DNA from: Engraulis encrasicolus
Lineage: Eukaryota; Chordata; Actinopteri; Clupeiformes; Engraulidae
Direction of reading: 5' to 3'
NCBI RefSeq assembly: GCF_034702125.1
Contig: NC_085878.1
Span: forward strand, 22,363,002-22,427,001
DNA length: 64,000 bases
Each line of letters begins with the position of its first letter. Position 1 is the stretch's first letter. Shown piece after piece: positions 53,464 through 64,000 of this stretch. The notes beneath the pieces were generated by a model. That model was given only the letters and a program-made list of their open reading frames with translations, made no database searches and was not told the origin of the DNA. Both the position numbers and the translations under genes were made by a program.

Positions 53464-53858
53464 ATAATCCTTTGTATGCTTTCCAATGCAATGACACTCT
53501 AAGTTTCCCTTAAAAGCAAATATGAAGAAATTTCATATCTGAATATCACAGACATAGAGTAAGCTATGGTGTGGACCAATATGAAACAAAAACGAAAGAA
53601 AAAAAACAGAGACGACGACAGAATCACATAATCTGATTGCTGCATGATGTTTAACTGGGTGACAAAAATTACTTTCCATATTAATTCTGCCGATCCTGCC
53701 CTGCCAACCCAACCCCCCTGGGAGCGGAAGACAATTAATACCTGTCCAGAGTGTCACAACAGAGCCACCGTGGTCTTACCATTTGTGTTAAATGTGACAA
53801 ATCACTCCACGCTCATGACTCACATTTTCCCTGTAATTGCCACACCAGCTCTCACTCT

Positions 53859-53859
<1 letters not shown>
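53464..53859. other. Unique, CNE-like sequence
   Basis: 53640-53840 has no simple repeats and a balanced composition with words such as atattaattctgcc. It is a candidate conserved element with no coding support. Confidence 0.35.
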
Positions 53860-53908
<49 letters not shown>

Positions 53909-53938
53909 CTTGTTCTCTCTCCCTCTCTCTCTCTCTCT
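53860..53938. repeat. (CT)n microsatellite
   Basis: About 45 bp of pure CT, an attcttgttc interruption, then another CT run. Confidence 0.97.
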
Positions 53939-56808
53939 ACGACAGACCACCCAGCTCTCTCCTTCCCGTCAGTCCTAAGAGAGATGGATGCTGTAGGCAG
54001 GGGAGGGGTCATCTAACAGCAACAGCAGCAGCACAGCTCTAGGAAACCAACTGGCTGCTCCGCTGTGCTCTAATAATACAGTCCTCCCACATGGCTGCTG
54101 ACAGCTTTGACCAGGCACGGGACAAACTCATCTGAAAGGCCCCCTACCCAATACATATACAATGTACTGAGGACCACATTTTGGTAGCCCCAAGACAACT
54201 GACCCTTTTGTTACCCCCCTGACTGTTTCCCTGGTCCTCTGGTACCATATAGACAGCCTGCTTTCTCATAAACAACTCATAAATTAATAACCAGTCAAAC
54301 TGCCTGTCCGATGTGCTGAAGCATGTTTTCCCTCCATATTGAGCTGCCTCCAAATATAGATAGATGGATAGATGAATGTAGAAATAAAGTGGGTGTAATG
54401 CAAACCACAGCAAATCTCTTAACAGTGTAACAGCATACAAGACGCTAGATGGAATGAATTTGCAACAAAAAAAACTACTAGGCTGGGATCATGAGATCAT
54501 GGGCTCTAGTGAAATTATAATATTGTGCAGAAGAACAAGACTTTACCTATAATTATTCCAGCTCTGTGTTCTGAGAAAATAATAAAAATAATTTTAAAAA
54601 GAAAAAATAAATAAATTGAGTAGTCTTGAAGGAAGTATATAGGTCCATACAATGAGCATTGGCAAGATCAATCAACTGAACACAACCTACATGCTTACAT
54701 ATCCACAGGAAATGCTTCTACGGACTGGACTGAACTACTCTGAATAATCAATACCTGAATGATCAGCAGGGACTTATAGCTTTGCTGACAGCACCCACAA
54801 AGATTCTATTCGTGTTTTCTAGTTGCTCAAATGTTTTTAGATAAAATATTACTCTCATTTATCCAGCGTTGACATTCTCTGATGAAAGATGATTTGATGA
54901 TTTGGCTCAATCAATCCACTTTTTCCCCTTGATTATTTTCTGCCCATGCCCTTGGCCATGTATCCTATGATTTATTTTTTTTACGAAAAGCCTCCCTCAT
55001 TCCATTTTAGTATTCAGTGTCTTGAGAAAACACGGCATAAATAAATATTGATTTAATCAGCACACACTATAACTAGTCTTTTTGGTTACCATGTGCGTTA
55101 CTGGGAGTGTGCCTGTGTATAGTAGTGAACAGGGGAACAGCTCTGAAGAATAGAGTGGATGTGTATTAGGTCTGTAAGTGATTATGACAGATCTCTTATG
55201 GGAAAATCCTGTTGGCCTCCACAGAAAAATTGCACTGTTTGAACCTTTGGCTCGGGTGATGAAGATCCTTTGGCCTCCCTGTTTCGGTCAGTCATATTCA
55301 CTCCTCCCAACAGTCCATTATCTCAGCACCTGGGCTCTATGAAAGGGAATCCCACATGCTCTGCTCAAAATATATATTGAAGAAGCATATTTACTTCACA
55401 ATACACAACAAATTTTGTCTTGTCAATTCAACCCATGTGGAGTAAAATTTTACACTCATTGTTGTGGTCGTACAATCAACGTGTTAAATTAACACTGCTG
55501 CTGAATGTATTGTCTACCTATGAAGTGACTACACAGATGCAACTACTTTGGGCCACTCACTGTCTATATAGAGACAAAATGGTTTGCTTGTTTATTTGTT
55601 TGTTTCAAGTGCGTATTTTTGCCATGCCAAATGTATTGAGACAGCACTGTGCCTTTATTCAGAATTAAGCACCCTGCTCTTCCTACGCAAGGCTCCTGGA
55701 GAGATTTGGCCCACAAAAATGTTCTGTGTTTTAAAGTGTCCCACTGCAGTATTAGTGAACCAAGGATATAGAGTTGGATATAAAATTAGGTCTCTCACAA
55801 GGCCTCAGGGCCATAAATTTCATTTTCCTTACAGTTCTATTTCTCCAAAGTGCTGACACATTCCATATTAGGACATCTTGTGTTAGTAGACAAAAGTACA
55901 GAGGGTTTCAATGCGAGACATCTCCAAGGTCTTTGACAGAATGCCTTTGATACTACCGGAGCTCGACCCCACCGTCTTGGTATAAAATAATATAACCGAA
56001 CACCACCTAAAAACTTTCATTTAAGTGAGTTAGAAGGGCTCTCATATATCATTCTGTTGAGAGACCAAACTCTTGTCACATAGTATGGGGGCTAGGCAAT
56101 ATCAAGGGTTCACTCTCATGCCTGCTGCATCCATCCTTCATGGAAACTATGGAGTGTTCAACCACTTTATTCTGCTAGATCATATATCTTTTGGAAAGTG
56201 CACCAAATTCATAATTTACAGAGTCACAAAGTGTTAGTGTTGACAGGGATAAGGGAACGAATGAGAGATGGGCTTGATGGATCTACTCCTTTTTCAACTG
56301 TTTTTCCCCTCCTGCAATGCCATCTCTGGCTGCTCTATATCAGTGTGTGGCGTTTTGGAGCTCTGATGTACAGTTAAATAAATAAAATGGAGAAATAAAT
56401 AGCGCTCTGACAAAATGTATTTGAGTCGGTGCAAAACAGAACACAAACATGGCAAACCAAGCCAGTTGTGGCATCTGTTTACTGTTTATCCTTTTAGCTC
56501 TTTCTTTGTTGTTTGTTTTTCAGACATCTGCTCTGACATGCTCCCAAAGCAAATTTAAACTGTATGTAAATCTAAATACACCTGCACCGTTCACTTAAAA
56601 AAATAAATGAAGTCCTTGCATGTGCAACTACAGTACATACAGTACAGACAACAACTGGTAAAATGCACATGGTGATGTGTACATTGGATTGGAGGACCCC
56701 ATTCTTGACTTACTATTCTCAGCTATGAATGAATGCATTTTCTTTGTTTTATGATCTGTGGAGATAATTTCCAGTTGGTACTGAAATGTGCATGTGCATG
56801 TGCATGTG
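53939..56808. other. Unique AT-rich intergenic sequence
   Basis: About 2.9 kb without recognised repeats apart from short A-rich and tagatagatg patches (near 54357-54375) and a gtgttaaattaacact palindrome at 55481, matching the foldback family core. No exon supported. Confidence 0.4.
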
Positions 56809-56812
56809 TGTG

Positions 56813-56814
<2 letters not shown>

Positions 56815-56900
<86 letters not shown>

Positions 56901-56908
56901 CGAGACCG
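56815..56908. repeat. (GA)n microsatellite
   Basis: About 80 bp of GA plus GCGAGAGCGAGAC at the right end, preceded by an alternating tgcatg/tgtgtg tract. Confidence 0.98.
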
Positions 56909-58557
56909 AGCATACCGGTACATGTATGAGAATATGTGTGTGTACAGTAGACGTATTGAGAAGAGTGGACCACTGTAACTCCGACTCCTTGCGAGGAAGC
57001 CATTACAGCAGCAAGTGGGGGGAAATCAGGCTGCTCTGCTGCTGGTGCAGTAACCCAGATTGAGGCGAAAGACGATAATGGAGGCAAGTAGGTTGGAATA
57101 CAGCTCTGCTTAACGCTCCCTGCCCTTACACAGGAGACATATATAAGTACTAAATTACCCATGACTTCTGCACCACACGTACAGCACAGTACACCTGCCA
57201 GTGATGTGCTCTGTGCCAACCTCAAACTGAAAGCACTTACTTATCTTGTAGGAATCTATGGATTCTACAGAAATGACTGATGTGCGAATGAAATGAACTG
57301 ACTACGGAAGATACTGTAACTGCCTAAAGAAGACAATGATTCAATTATTTCACATAATGTTAACAAAAGTCACAGAGAAGTGCGTTCCTGCAAACAAGTT
57401 TAGCATAACAACATGCCTCCTAGAGCCACACTGATTATTTTTCACACATGGCCAAAGCTTCAGCTACATTTACGGTACGGTACATGAACTTCTGAGACCA
57501 ACACACAGACCTTCAAGCCACACTTTGCATGACACTAGGAGCCACTGATTTTGTAGCATGCTTTCTTGACTGGACTCCTCCTTGCAAGGTCCAGCTCGAA
57601 ACACCTTGGGAGACTCATGGAAGACGCACAGTATGTGCATGGAACGGGAAAATAGAGGTGGCTCCTGCTGAAAGTATGTTCAACAGTCCACTACAGTAGA
57701 TAAATAAATGACTAATTACAGGGTGAACAAATATTCTCTACCGCCACAGTGCCTGTAGGGTGAAATTTTGCCATGATATCACTTTTCACCTTTCCCATCA
57801 CAGTCATACGACAAGATAATAAAGTAATATTTCATATGTTCTGCAACGCTTATATCTATCCACCACAGTTCCTATCAGAAACTGATGACGCTGTGTTAGA
57901 TAGGGGAGGTGGGGAGGGGTTGGCTTGGGTCACGACTTTTCCAACGATTCTCCATGCTTTGCACAGTGATTTATGAGAAAGAGTCAGACCTATGTGTCCG
58001 TGCATTTATAAAATAAATGGGTCATTTTCCCTCCCTTTTTTTGTACAGCAGATTCATCTCTGTGTATTTTGCAGGGCTAAGCAGCAGTGTGACACCAGTG
58101 GCCGGCACTGCCCATACTCAGGGGATGACGAATGTTTGTCCACACTTTGTAGTGTCAGTGGCCCCTGCTGTCAGCTCAGTGGCCTGATAGCGCTCCAGCC
58201 TGGAAGTGAGCGGCAGAAAGACACTTTACTCATGACTGAAGGGCACCATAATGGTGCGAACCTGTAGTCGTGGCCGACAGGCCTTTATATATAATTCAGG
58301 ACCACTGCTGTTTTAAATGCCACTAACCGCATGAACTCGCTGGGTGTTTGAGTACTTGACATGAGAGGGAACTTGGACCAAAGAGCAGGCTACTGCAGGC
58401 GACTGCTATAGCCCTGCAACCAAGACTCTGTAATATCAGTCTTTAAGTGCCATGGAGACATTTTTAAGTTTCCCTCTAACAAAACACCATTTGTCACTCA
58501 TTTCATGATGAATGATGATGAATGTCTGCAACTAAGTGCAGATAATAACACTGACAG
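56909..58557. other. Unique intergenic sequence
   Basis: No supported gene. A cysteine-rich open frame at about 58064-58267 follows a cag acceptor-like site but lacks a good donor and any family match. Confidence 0.35.
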
Positions 58558-59450
58558 TAGGGCTGCACGATTATGGACAGAATGATTATCACGATTATTT
58601 GTACCAAAATAGAAATCTCGATTATTAATCACGATTATTGAACAACAATAAACAACTGAAATTTTTGCTGAATTTTATTTTAAATCACAAAATGAAATAT
58701 AACCAAGCATTAATTATATAAGGGATGAAAAAATAAAAGCTGAATTGTGATAATTATGTAAAAGTCAATAGCATGAAACTTAGGCTGACCTCCAGATTTT
58801 TGACTAAAAATAGCAGCCTGTCAGCGTATTCTGGCTTCAAGGACGCCCAAAGGTCGGTCACTATTATCACGATTAAATCCCGATTGAAATCACTATTTCG
58901 ATGTCACGATTAAATCTAGCCTGATAAACCAGACTAAATGTCAGATTCGATTTGTAATTTAGTCTGGCCCCAATGAATGATACATCTGAAGATTCTTAAT
59001 GAGAACAACCCGTTGTATTTCAAACCGTGTCTATGCCTATAGGCTAACGCTCTGACCAATCAGGGCAACTGACAATTACTACCATCAAGGAACGTGGATC
59101 CACGTTTTATAGCATGTCGGTAAAACGGTGAATGTTTCAACACATGTTTCAATGAAAACCTCAAGTCTAATTCTTCAATAAGACCTGTTCAATATTTCTT
59201 GTTGTTGTGCTTTCCCCAGCGGTGCGAGCTTCGTCGTCACTTCCTTAAAACCCTACCCGCTTTGATTCAAAGCAAACCTCTGCATTTTGAATGGTTTGCC
59301 AGATTCAGGGTATTCTGGCAGCATTTGGCCATTGATTAGAGGCTAAACCACTCGCAGGCAAAAAAAATTGCCACCAGCGGGTGGCGCTAGTTTACTAGGC
59401 TAGATTAAATCACAATGTTTTAATTAATTTCGATTATTTGTGCAGCCCTA
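58558..59450. mobile_element. TIR element TAGGGCTGCACGATTA, host of a nested insertion
   Basis: The left end TAGGGCTGCACGATTATGG and the right end (reverse complement TAGGGCTGCACAAATAATCG) are inverted repeats of a type common in fish hAT MITEs. The subterminal region repeats cacgatta and gattaa many times. It is interrupted by the element at 58916-59402; without that insertion it is about 400 bp. The flanks (actgacag, gagagcgt) do not form a clean duplication, so it is old. Confidence 0.82.
58908..59410. mobile_element. Nested hAT-type element with 8-bp target duplication
   Basis: The element spans 58916-59402 (487 bp). It begins CTAGCCTGATAAAC and ends GTTTACTAGGCTA, inverted ends of the TAGCCTGAT family also seen at 33441 and 43730. 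gattaaat is duplicated exactly on both sides (58908-58915 and 59403-59410), inside the subterminal repeats of the host element. Interior carries aatcagggcaact and gggtggcgctag; no transposase ORF. Confidence 0.9.
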
Positions 59451-59544
59451 GAGAGCGTGCATAATTTATTTCTGGTTGCGGGGAAGTGACTACCTTGTAT
59501 GCATAGTGGATTACTTCGAATTCCATGAAATCTCAGTGCTTACC

Positions 59545-59766
59545 CTCTACATCAGTGTTTCCCAACCAGGGGTACGTGTACCACTAGGGGTACGCGAGCA
59601 CACCTCAGGGGGTACGCGGAAAAATGTGATAATGACAATTGAATAGAGTAGTCTACTGGGATAAAGGAATATATATAGAGAGCATGGGATAGGGGGTACT
59701 CAAGGTACAACAAAAAAGCTAAGGGGGTACGCGAGTCAAAAAAGGTTGGGAAACACTGCTCTACAT
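59545..59766. mobile_element. Complete hAT MITE with perfect TIR and 8-bp target duplication
   Basis: The element spans 59553-59758 (206 bp) with a perfect 15-bp terminal inverted repeat, CAGTGTTTCCCAACC. ctctacat is duplicated exactly on both sides (59545-59552, 59759-59766). The interior repeats ggggtacgcg and gggggtac near both ends. Perfect ends imply a recent insertion. The decayed relative is at 26406-26595. No ORF. Confidence 0.97.
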
Positions 59767-59997
59767 CATTACCATCTATCTTATTGTTACACATCAATAT
59801 ATCTTTGTGAATCTCTTTCTTTAAACATCAGGTATCAATAAGTGTGTTATACAAGTGTGTTTCTGTCTGTCTATTTATTGTGTTATTCATCTTTTTATTT
59901 ATATCTTTTTAATTCATTATTGACTTCTTTTTTATATACGAATGTGCCATTGTGTCTTCTTTGAATTGGACTCTTGGAATGGAGTCTGGAATAAAAT

Positions 59998-59998
<1 letters not shown>
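59767..59998. other. AT-rich sequence, possible retroposon 3' end before (GAT)n
   Basis: tggagtctggaataaaattg leads directly into a pure GAT array, as in retroposons that end in short tandem repeats. The body is not recognisable. Confidence 0.3.

Positions 59999-59999
<1 letters not shown>

Positions 60000-60031
<32 letters not shown>
60000..60031. repeat. (GAT)n trinucleotide repeat
   Basis: About ten GAT units. Confidence 0.97.
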
Positions 60032-60032
<1 letters not shown>

Positions 60033-63000
60033 ACAACTGAGCATATTTGAATGCACACAGACACAGACAAATGCAAACACAGAACAGTCATTCAAGAACA
60101 ATCAATTCTTCAAACTTAAAAGCTGTTCTTTAAGATTTATGTACTATCTTTCACAATAAACTTCACCTGCATTTTAAATGAATGTTGTCTTCATGCCAGC
60201 TTTTAAATTAATACTCTGCGTTGCTATAGGGGTGTATACACCCTTTTTTAAAAATCAATTAGTGGTACTTCAGTTGGAAAATGAAAGTGCAGACGTTTTC
60301 CTAGGGGTTGTGAGTTTTCATGATGTGTGTCGGAACCTTTATCCAAAATTTATTCATTATGAAGATACAGTCCATTTGAAAGACGTAAAAGTTTTTCGCA
60401 ATGAAGGGAGGCTTCCCAGCGACACATTTATCTTCTCAGTACACATTAGCCGTAACCTTGAAGAGCAGACGTAGAGGAACCCAAGCCATGTAATGGCCAC
60501 CTCTTGTCTAGCGGAGCTGAGATTATTTTTCCATCAGACCCATTTGCTATCATATTTTGGAGCAAAATGATCATTCATTTTCATAGCAGTTTAGAGAGGC
60601 CCGTAGCCTAAAAAATATTGTAACTTTGTGAAGGTTGGTTTGAGCAAAGGACCTGCAGGCCCTGGACCAAGGCCTTAAAAAAAATTACGAAATAATTGTG
60701 AAAATAGTGTGTCATTGTCTTGGCCACTGTGATCACATGGTTCATCACATCCCAACCTCTTAATCCATTGTGCTTGTGAGCAAGCAAGCACGATCAAATG
60801 TCAGCATTGGTGGGGCAAAGTGTGGGGGGTTATTTTAATGTTTGAGCTATTTGTGAATGTCATGATAGGAAAATGCATTTGGTTCTTTTGAATGAGTCAG
60901 GGTTTTTATGGTGGGGGTGTGTGTGTGTGTGTGTGTGTGGTGGGGTGGGGGTTCTCCCCCCTCCTGGGATCTGAACAGGTCTGAGCAACGGATGACATTT
61001 GAAATAAACTGTGAGGCTAACAAGTTATAAGTAGGAGGTGAAGCATAGTTTCATAGTATATAGCTGTAAAATATGTGATCACTAATTGATAAGACAATAA
61101 AATCTTAATGAGGAAAACTCATTTAAGACAGATTTAGCTGTTTAATAGGCCCACGTCCTTCATACATCTCAATGCTGTATAATATGATGTAGGCCTACAG
61201 TTCAGTTCAACTGCCCGGCCAACCTTACCTTCACAATCTACATTAGCAGTTGGCACTTGGTAGAAAGTGATAATCAAGGCTTCAGCTGTCAACTTGCGTA
61301 TTAACTGAAACTGGATTTCGGAAACTTTGAGACCCACTTGTTTTATTTGTCAGTAATCAGGGTGAGGTAAAAAGCATCACATTTTGGCAGATATTGTTCT
61401 TGTTTAAGCTCTGCTCTGTGTTGAGTGTGGGAGGAATGTACAGTACTGCTTGCAGACCCAATGAGGTATCCAGCAGATGTCATACAGAGGAGTATACGGA
61501 TGCTGCCCATAATTATTGTAGGCTGCAATAAATTAATTATTAATTTACACATTTTTTGAAAAGGCATGCATTAAAAAGAAGGCCGGTTTCAATTAAACAG
61601 AGCAGAAACAGTTGCTAAAAAAAATTGGCCGGAAGAAACCAGTTGGCACTTACCCAAAGTAATGGCAGCATTGAGTACCACTGACAGTGCTCAGACACTT
61701 TGTCACCGACTGCGGTAGTGGCAAACACAATGGCACTTAAAATGAACCATATATTGCCAACCAAACATGACATTGAAGGGGAAGGGAAACTGGGGAGGCA
61801 TCTCATTAAAGGTAGGTGCTATATGCTGAATGCATGTGAGGGTGAGAAAAGGCTTGGAGGGATATCAATCTCCTTGGAGGTTTCCTGATCTGATAATAAA
61901 CCCACACTGTACTAAAACCTAATTATAGATAAGGGCTCCAGCAAATATCACAGACGTCTTATAATACCACCTTAAGATGGCAATTATGTCCACTAACTTA
62001 TGCAGGCCGGCAAGAATATTGCCAAGGTGTTCTGTCATACTCAGTTTTTCTTTCTTTCATATTTTTCATTTGTTACAGTAAGTAGGCTATCTAAGCTGGT
62101 GTGGAGATTCCCCATGTACTGAAAGCTATGGTAATTCAAATTAGCTGATACAAAAGCATGTATGGTAAATTATTAAAGATGTGTTATATTTTCACTAATT
62201 TGGTGCGGTTTTATACTAATAAGTACTTTAAAGTCCTGATTGAGGCTGTTGTAGGTCAGTGAAAGGGGAGGTGGGATGGGAATACTGCCGCCATACAGTC
62301 AATGTAACTACAGGTTCTCAGCCATGCTCGTCACAGGCCACCATTATTCATTCAAAAGCCAGATTCGGACGGGACTTTAATTAATTCAGAATAATTACAG
62401 AGAATGTTTAGTCCTGTGCGAATGTGCCATGTCCGTGATTTGTGAAGTAATAATTCTGCCGCGAATTACGTATTTCGGCAAAACACAGACGTCCTGGGGT
62501 AATTTCACATACAGTATGCGCGAGGTTTGCACCCCCTTATAATGTCTGTGAATTGAGTAAATAACAGGCGTTGACTTATCCTGTCCGAATGCGCCCCGAA
62601 AAATCACAGAGGTCCGTGGGTAATTGCAAATTACCAGGAGTCCATAGGTAATATTTATCCGTGGATATTGGGCTAAAGCCAAATTAAAGGACTTTCATGA
62701 TGTTCTAGATTCTACCTACCCGAGTCTTCTTGTTGAAATACAATGTGTGGTATTGGCCATTGCCATTTTGGTAACAGCTACTTTATAAAAGGGACCGTGT
62801 CTTACTGGGTTAATGAGGTGCTACTTTAGTTACTCACAGATTTGAACATTTACTGTAAATATTACAAAATCAATGTCGACGAGTGAATCCATGCGAGTGG
62901 CCATTGTTGTCTGAAACATCTATTGTGTTTCACTTACTTTTCTCTTTTTCACTCAATCTAAACTTTGCTACGTCACATCTCTGACAATCCCGCAATCCTG

Positions 63001-64000
63001 ATTGGTTCTACTGCAAGGCGGTTCAGGAGTAGGGCAAATCTCCAGAACCGCCAGACCTTCATGTACAGTAAGCTCATGAAGCTGAGCAGAAATACTCACA
63101 CTTCATATCAATATTACATTATGAGACAGAACAAGGAGTATAGGGTGGGGGTGGGGGGTTATGTCTTGGGTCCTGACGTAACTGTACAGTGTTTGAGCCA
63201 CATTCAACACCAGTGTTAAGTTTTCAAATTAAAACATTTCTTGAAGAACGCACAATGTTGGCAGCTAACTATAGTACATACAAGCATAACCATATACAGT
63301 AGGACATGGTGAAATCTCTAAGGACGCACATGAAACATGAAAAGCTATTCAATGAGATAAAACAGACTCCTCAAAGAGCATGGGAATCTCCAGTGGAATC
63401 CACTTGGATGTTCCCATTCAACCAAGTCCCCTTCTGGTCATTTGACTCATGAATTATGACATAACCCAATTACTGTATAAGTGCAGGAAATGTTTTAAAA
63501 GCCTGGAAGGTTTTCTCATGCCTAGAAGGACTGCACAGTGTGTGCTGATGTCTTCACAACAAACACAAAGAATGAACAGTACTGTAGGGCACACACGTTT
63601 GTAGTATGTACTGTGCTATTGCATGTGTTAAATAGATAAATTGTGAAATATTTCTCATGGCACAAAATTAAGTAAGCGCTGAAGTGAAAATCAAACTTCA
63701 GACAAAATAGCCAAAGGCCCTGAGGCATATCAGAATATGCTATCTTGAAGACCCAATACATGACCTTGCGTTCCTGAGATCTATTAATGCTTCATCCATT
63801 ATCAGACAGAACAAGGACTGTATCTATTGACGAGTCAGGGGAGAAAAGGGTCAGCATTCCTGAAAGTTTATCAATGTGTTTGTCTATGATTTTATCCACA
63901 CATACTGAGAGAGGGGGGAAAAACTGGCAGGACTTCAAACCGTGTGAACAGAGCAGAGCTCAGCACCCTCAGACATTGATTTTAATGCGTGAGCAATGAA
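60032..64000. other. Unique intergenic sequence to the end of the window
   Basis: No supported gene. Contains a short (TG)n at about 60918-60939, a possible minus-strand exon near 61658-61800 (weak), and a region at 62355-62690 with repeated ggtaatt and gtccgtgg words that may be an eroded DNA element. A gtgttaag/ttcaacac scrap near 63205 resembles the foldback family. Confidence 0.35.

Noticed and set aside
58064..58267. Cysteine-rich frame (RAKQQCDTSGRHCPYSGDD…) after a cag acceptor
   Set aside because: No matching donor and no known cysteine spacing. Treated as chance.
60178..60474. 98-codon + strand frame with a hydrophobic N-terminus
   Set aside because: No splice or promoter evidence and no family match. 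The hydrophobic start is common in AT-rich random frames.

Overview
This is a 64-kb piece of a vertebrate chromosome, almost certainly from a ray-finned (teleost) fish. The reasons are AT-rich spliced-gene architecture, very long dinucleotide microsatellites every few kilobases, a Tc1-type DNA transposon with long IR/DR ends, many short hAT-like and TTAA-flanked MITEs, a tRNA-derived SINE, and a 3' scrap resembling the L2-type LINEs of fishes. There is no bacterial-type coding organisation. I see no rRNA or tRNA gene, no CRISPR array and no intact long ORF. I could not name the species.

Gene content is thin. The only well-supported protein-coding sequence is the 3' end of a + strand gene whose upstream exons lie left of the window. 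It consists of a 75-bp exon (446-520), an intron holding a long (AC)n, a terminal coding exon (2221-2322), and a 3' UTR ending near 3.2 kb with two AATAAA signals. I do not recognise the protein. The remaining roughly 60 kb looks like intergenic or intronic DNA. It may hold regulatory elements and a few weak exon candidates, which are listed as findings.

Regions: 0-3.3 kb, gene end. 4.9-6.9 kb, two hAT-type MITEs. 7.7-9.5 kb, a cluster of five long microsatellites. 11-17.5 kb, TTAA-type MITEs, a 122-bp palindrome, a SINE and a 0.7-kb TIR element. 17.9-18.5 kb, two 41-42-bp minisatellites. 20-21.1 kb, a diverged 0.57-kb tandem duplication. 22.9-25.3 kb, a tandem array of about 0.96-kb units with a MITE inserted in one junction and the matching empty site in neighbouring units. 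25.3-39.6 kb, unique sequence broken by microsatellites and several MITEs. 39.8-43.4 kb, a 3.6-kb DNA transposon with AAGTC-rich ends and a perfect 8-bp target duplication. 43.7 kb, a 57-bp MITE with a perfect 8-bp target duplication. 49.8-51.4 kb, a full-length but dead Tc1 element. 58.6-59.8 kb, nested MITEs and another hAT MITE. The remainder is unique or low-complexity sequence.

The window does not contain a recognisable new gene system. Its interest is in mobile-element biology: paralogous empty sites, a minimal MITE, repeats carrying their own microsatellite, a near-perfect long palindrome, and a hammerhead-like RNA motif.
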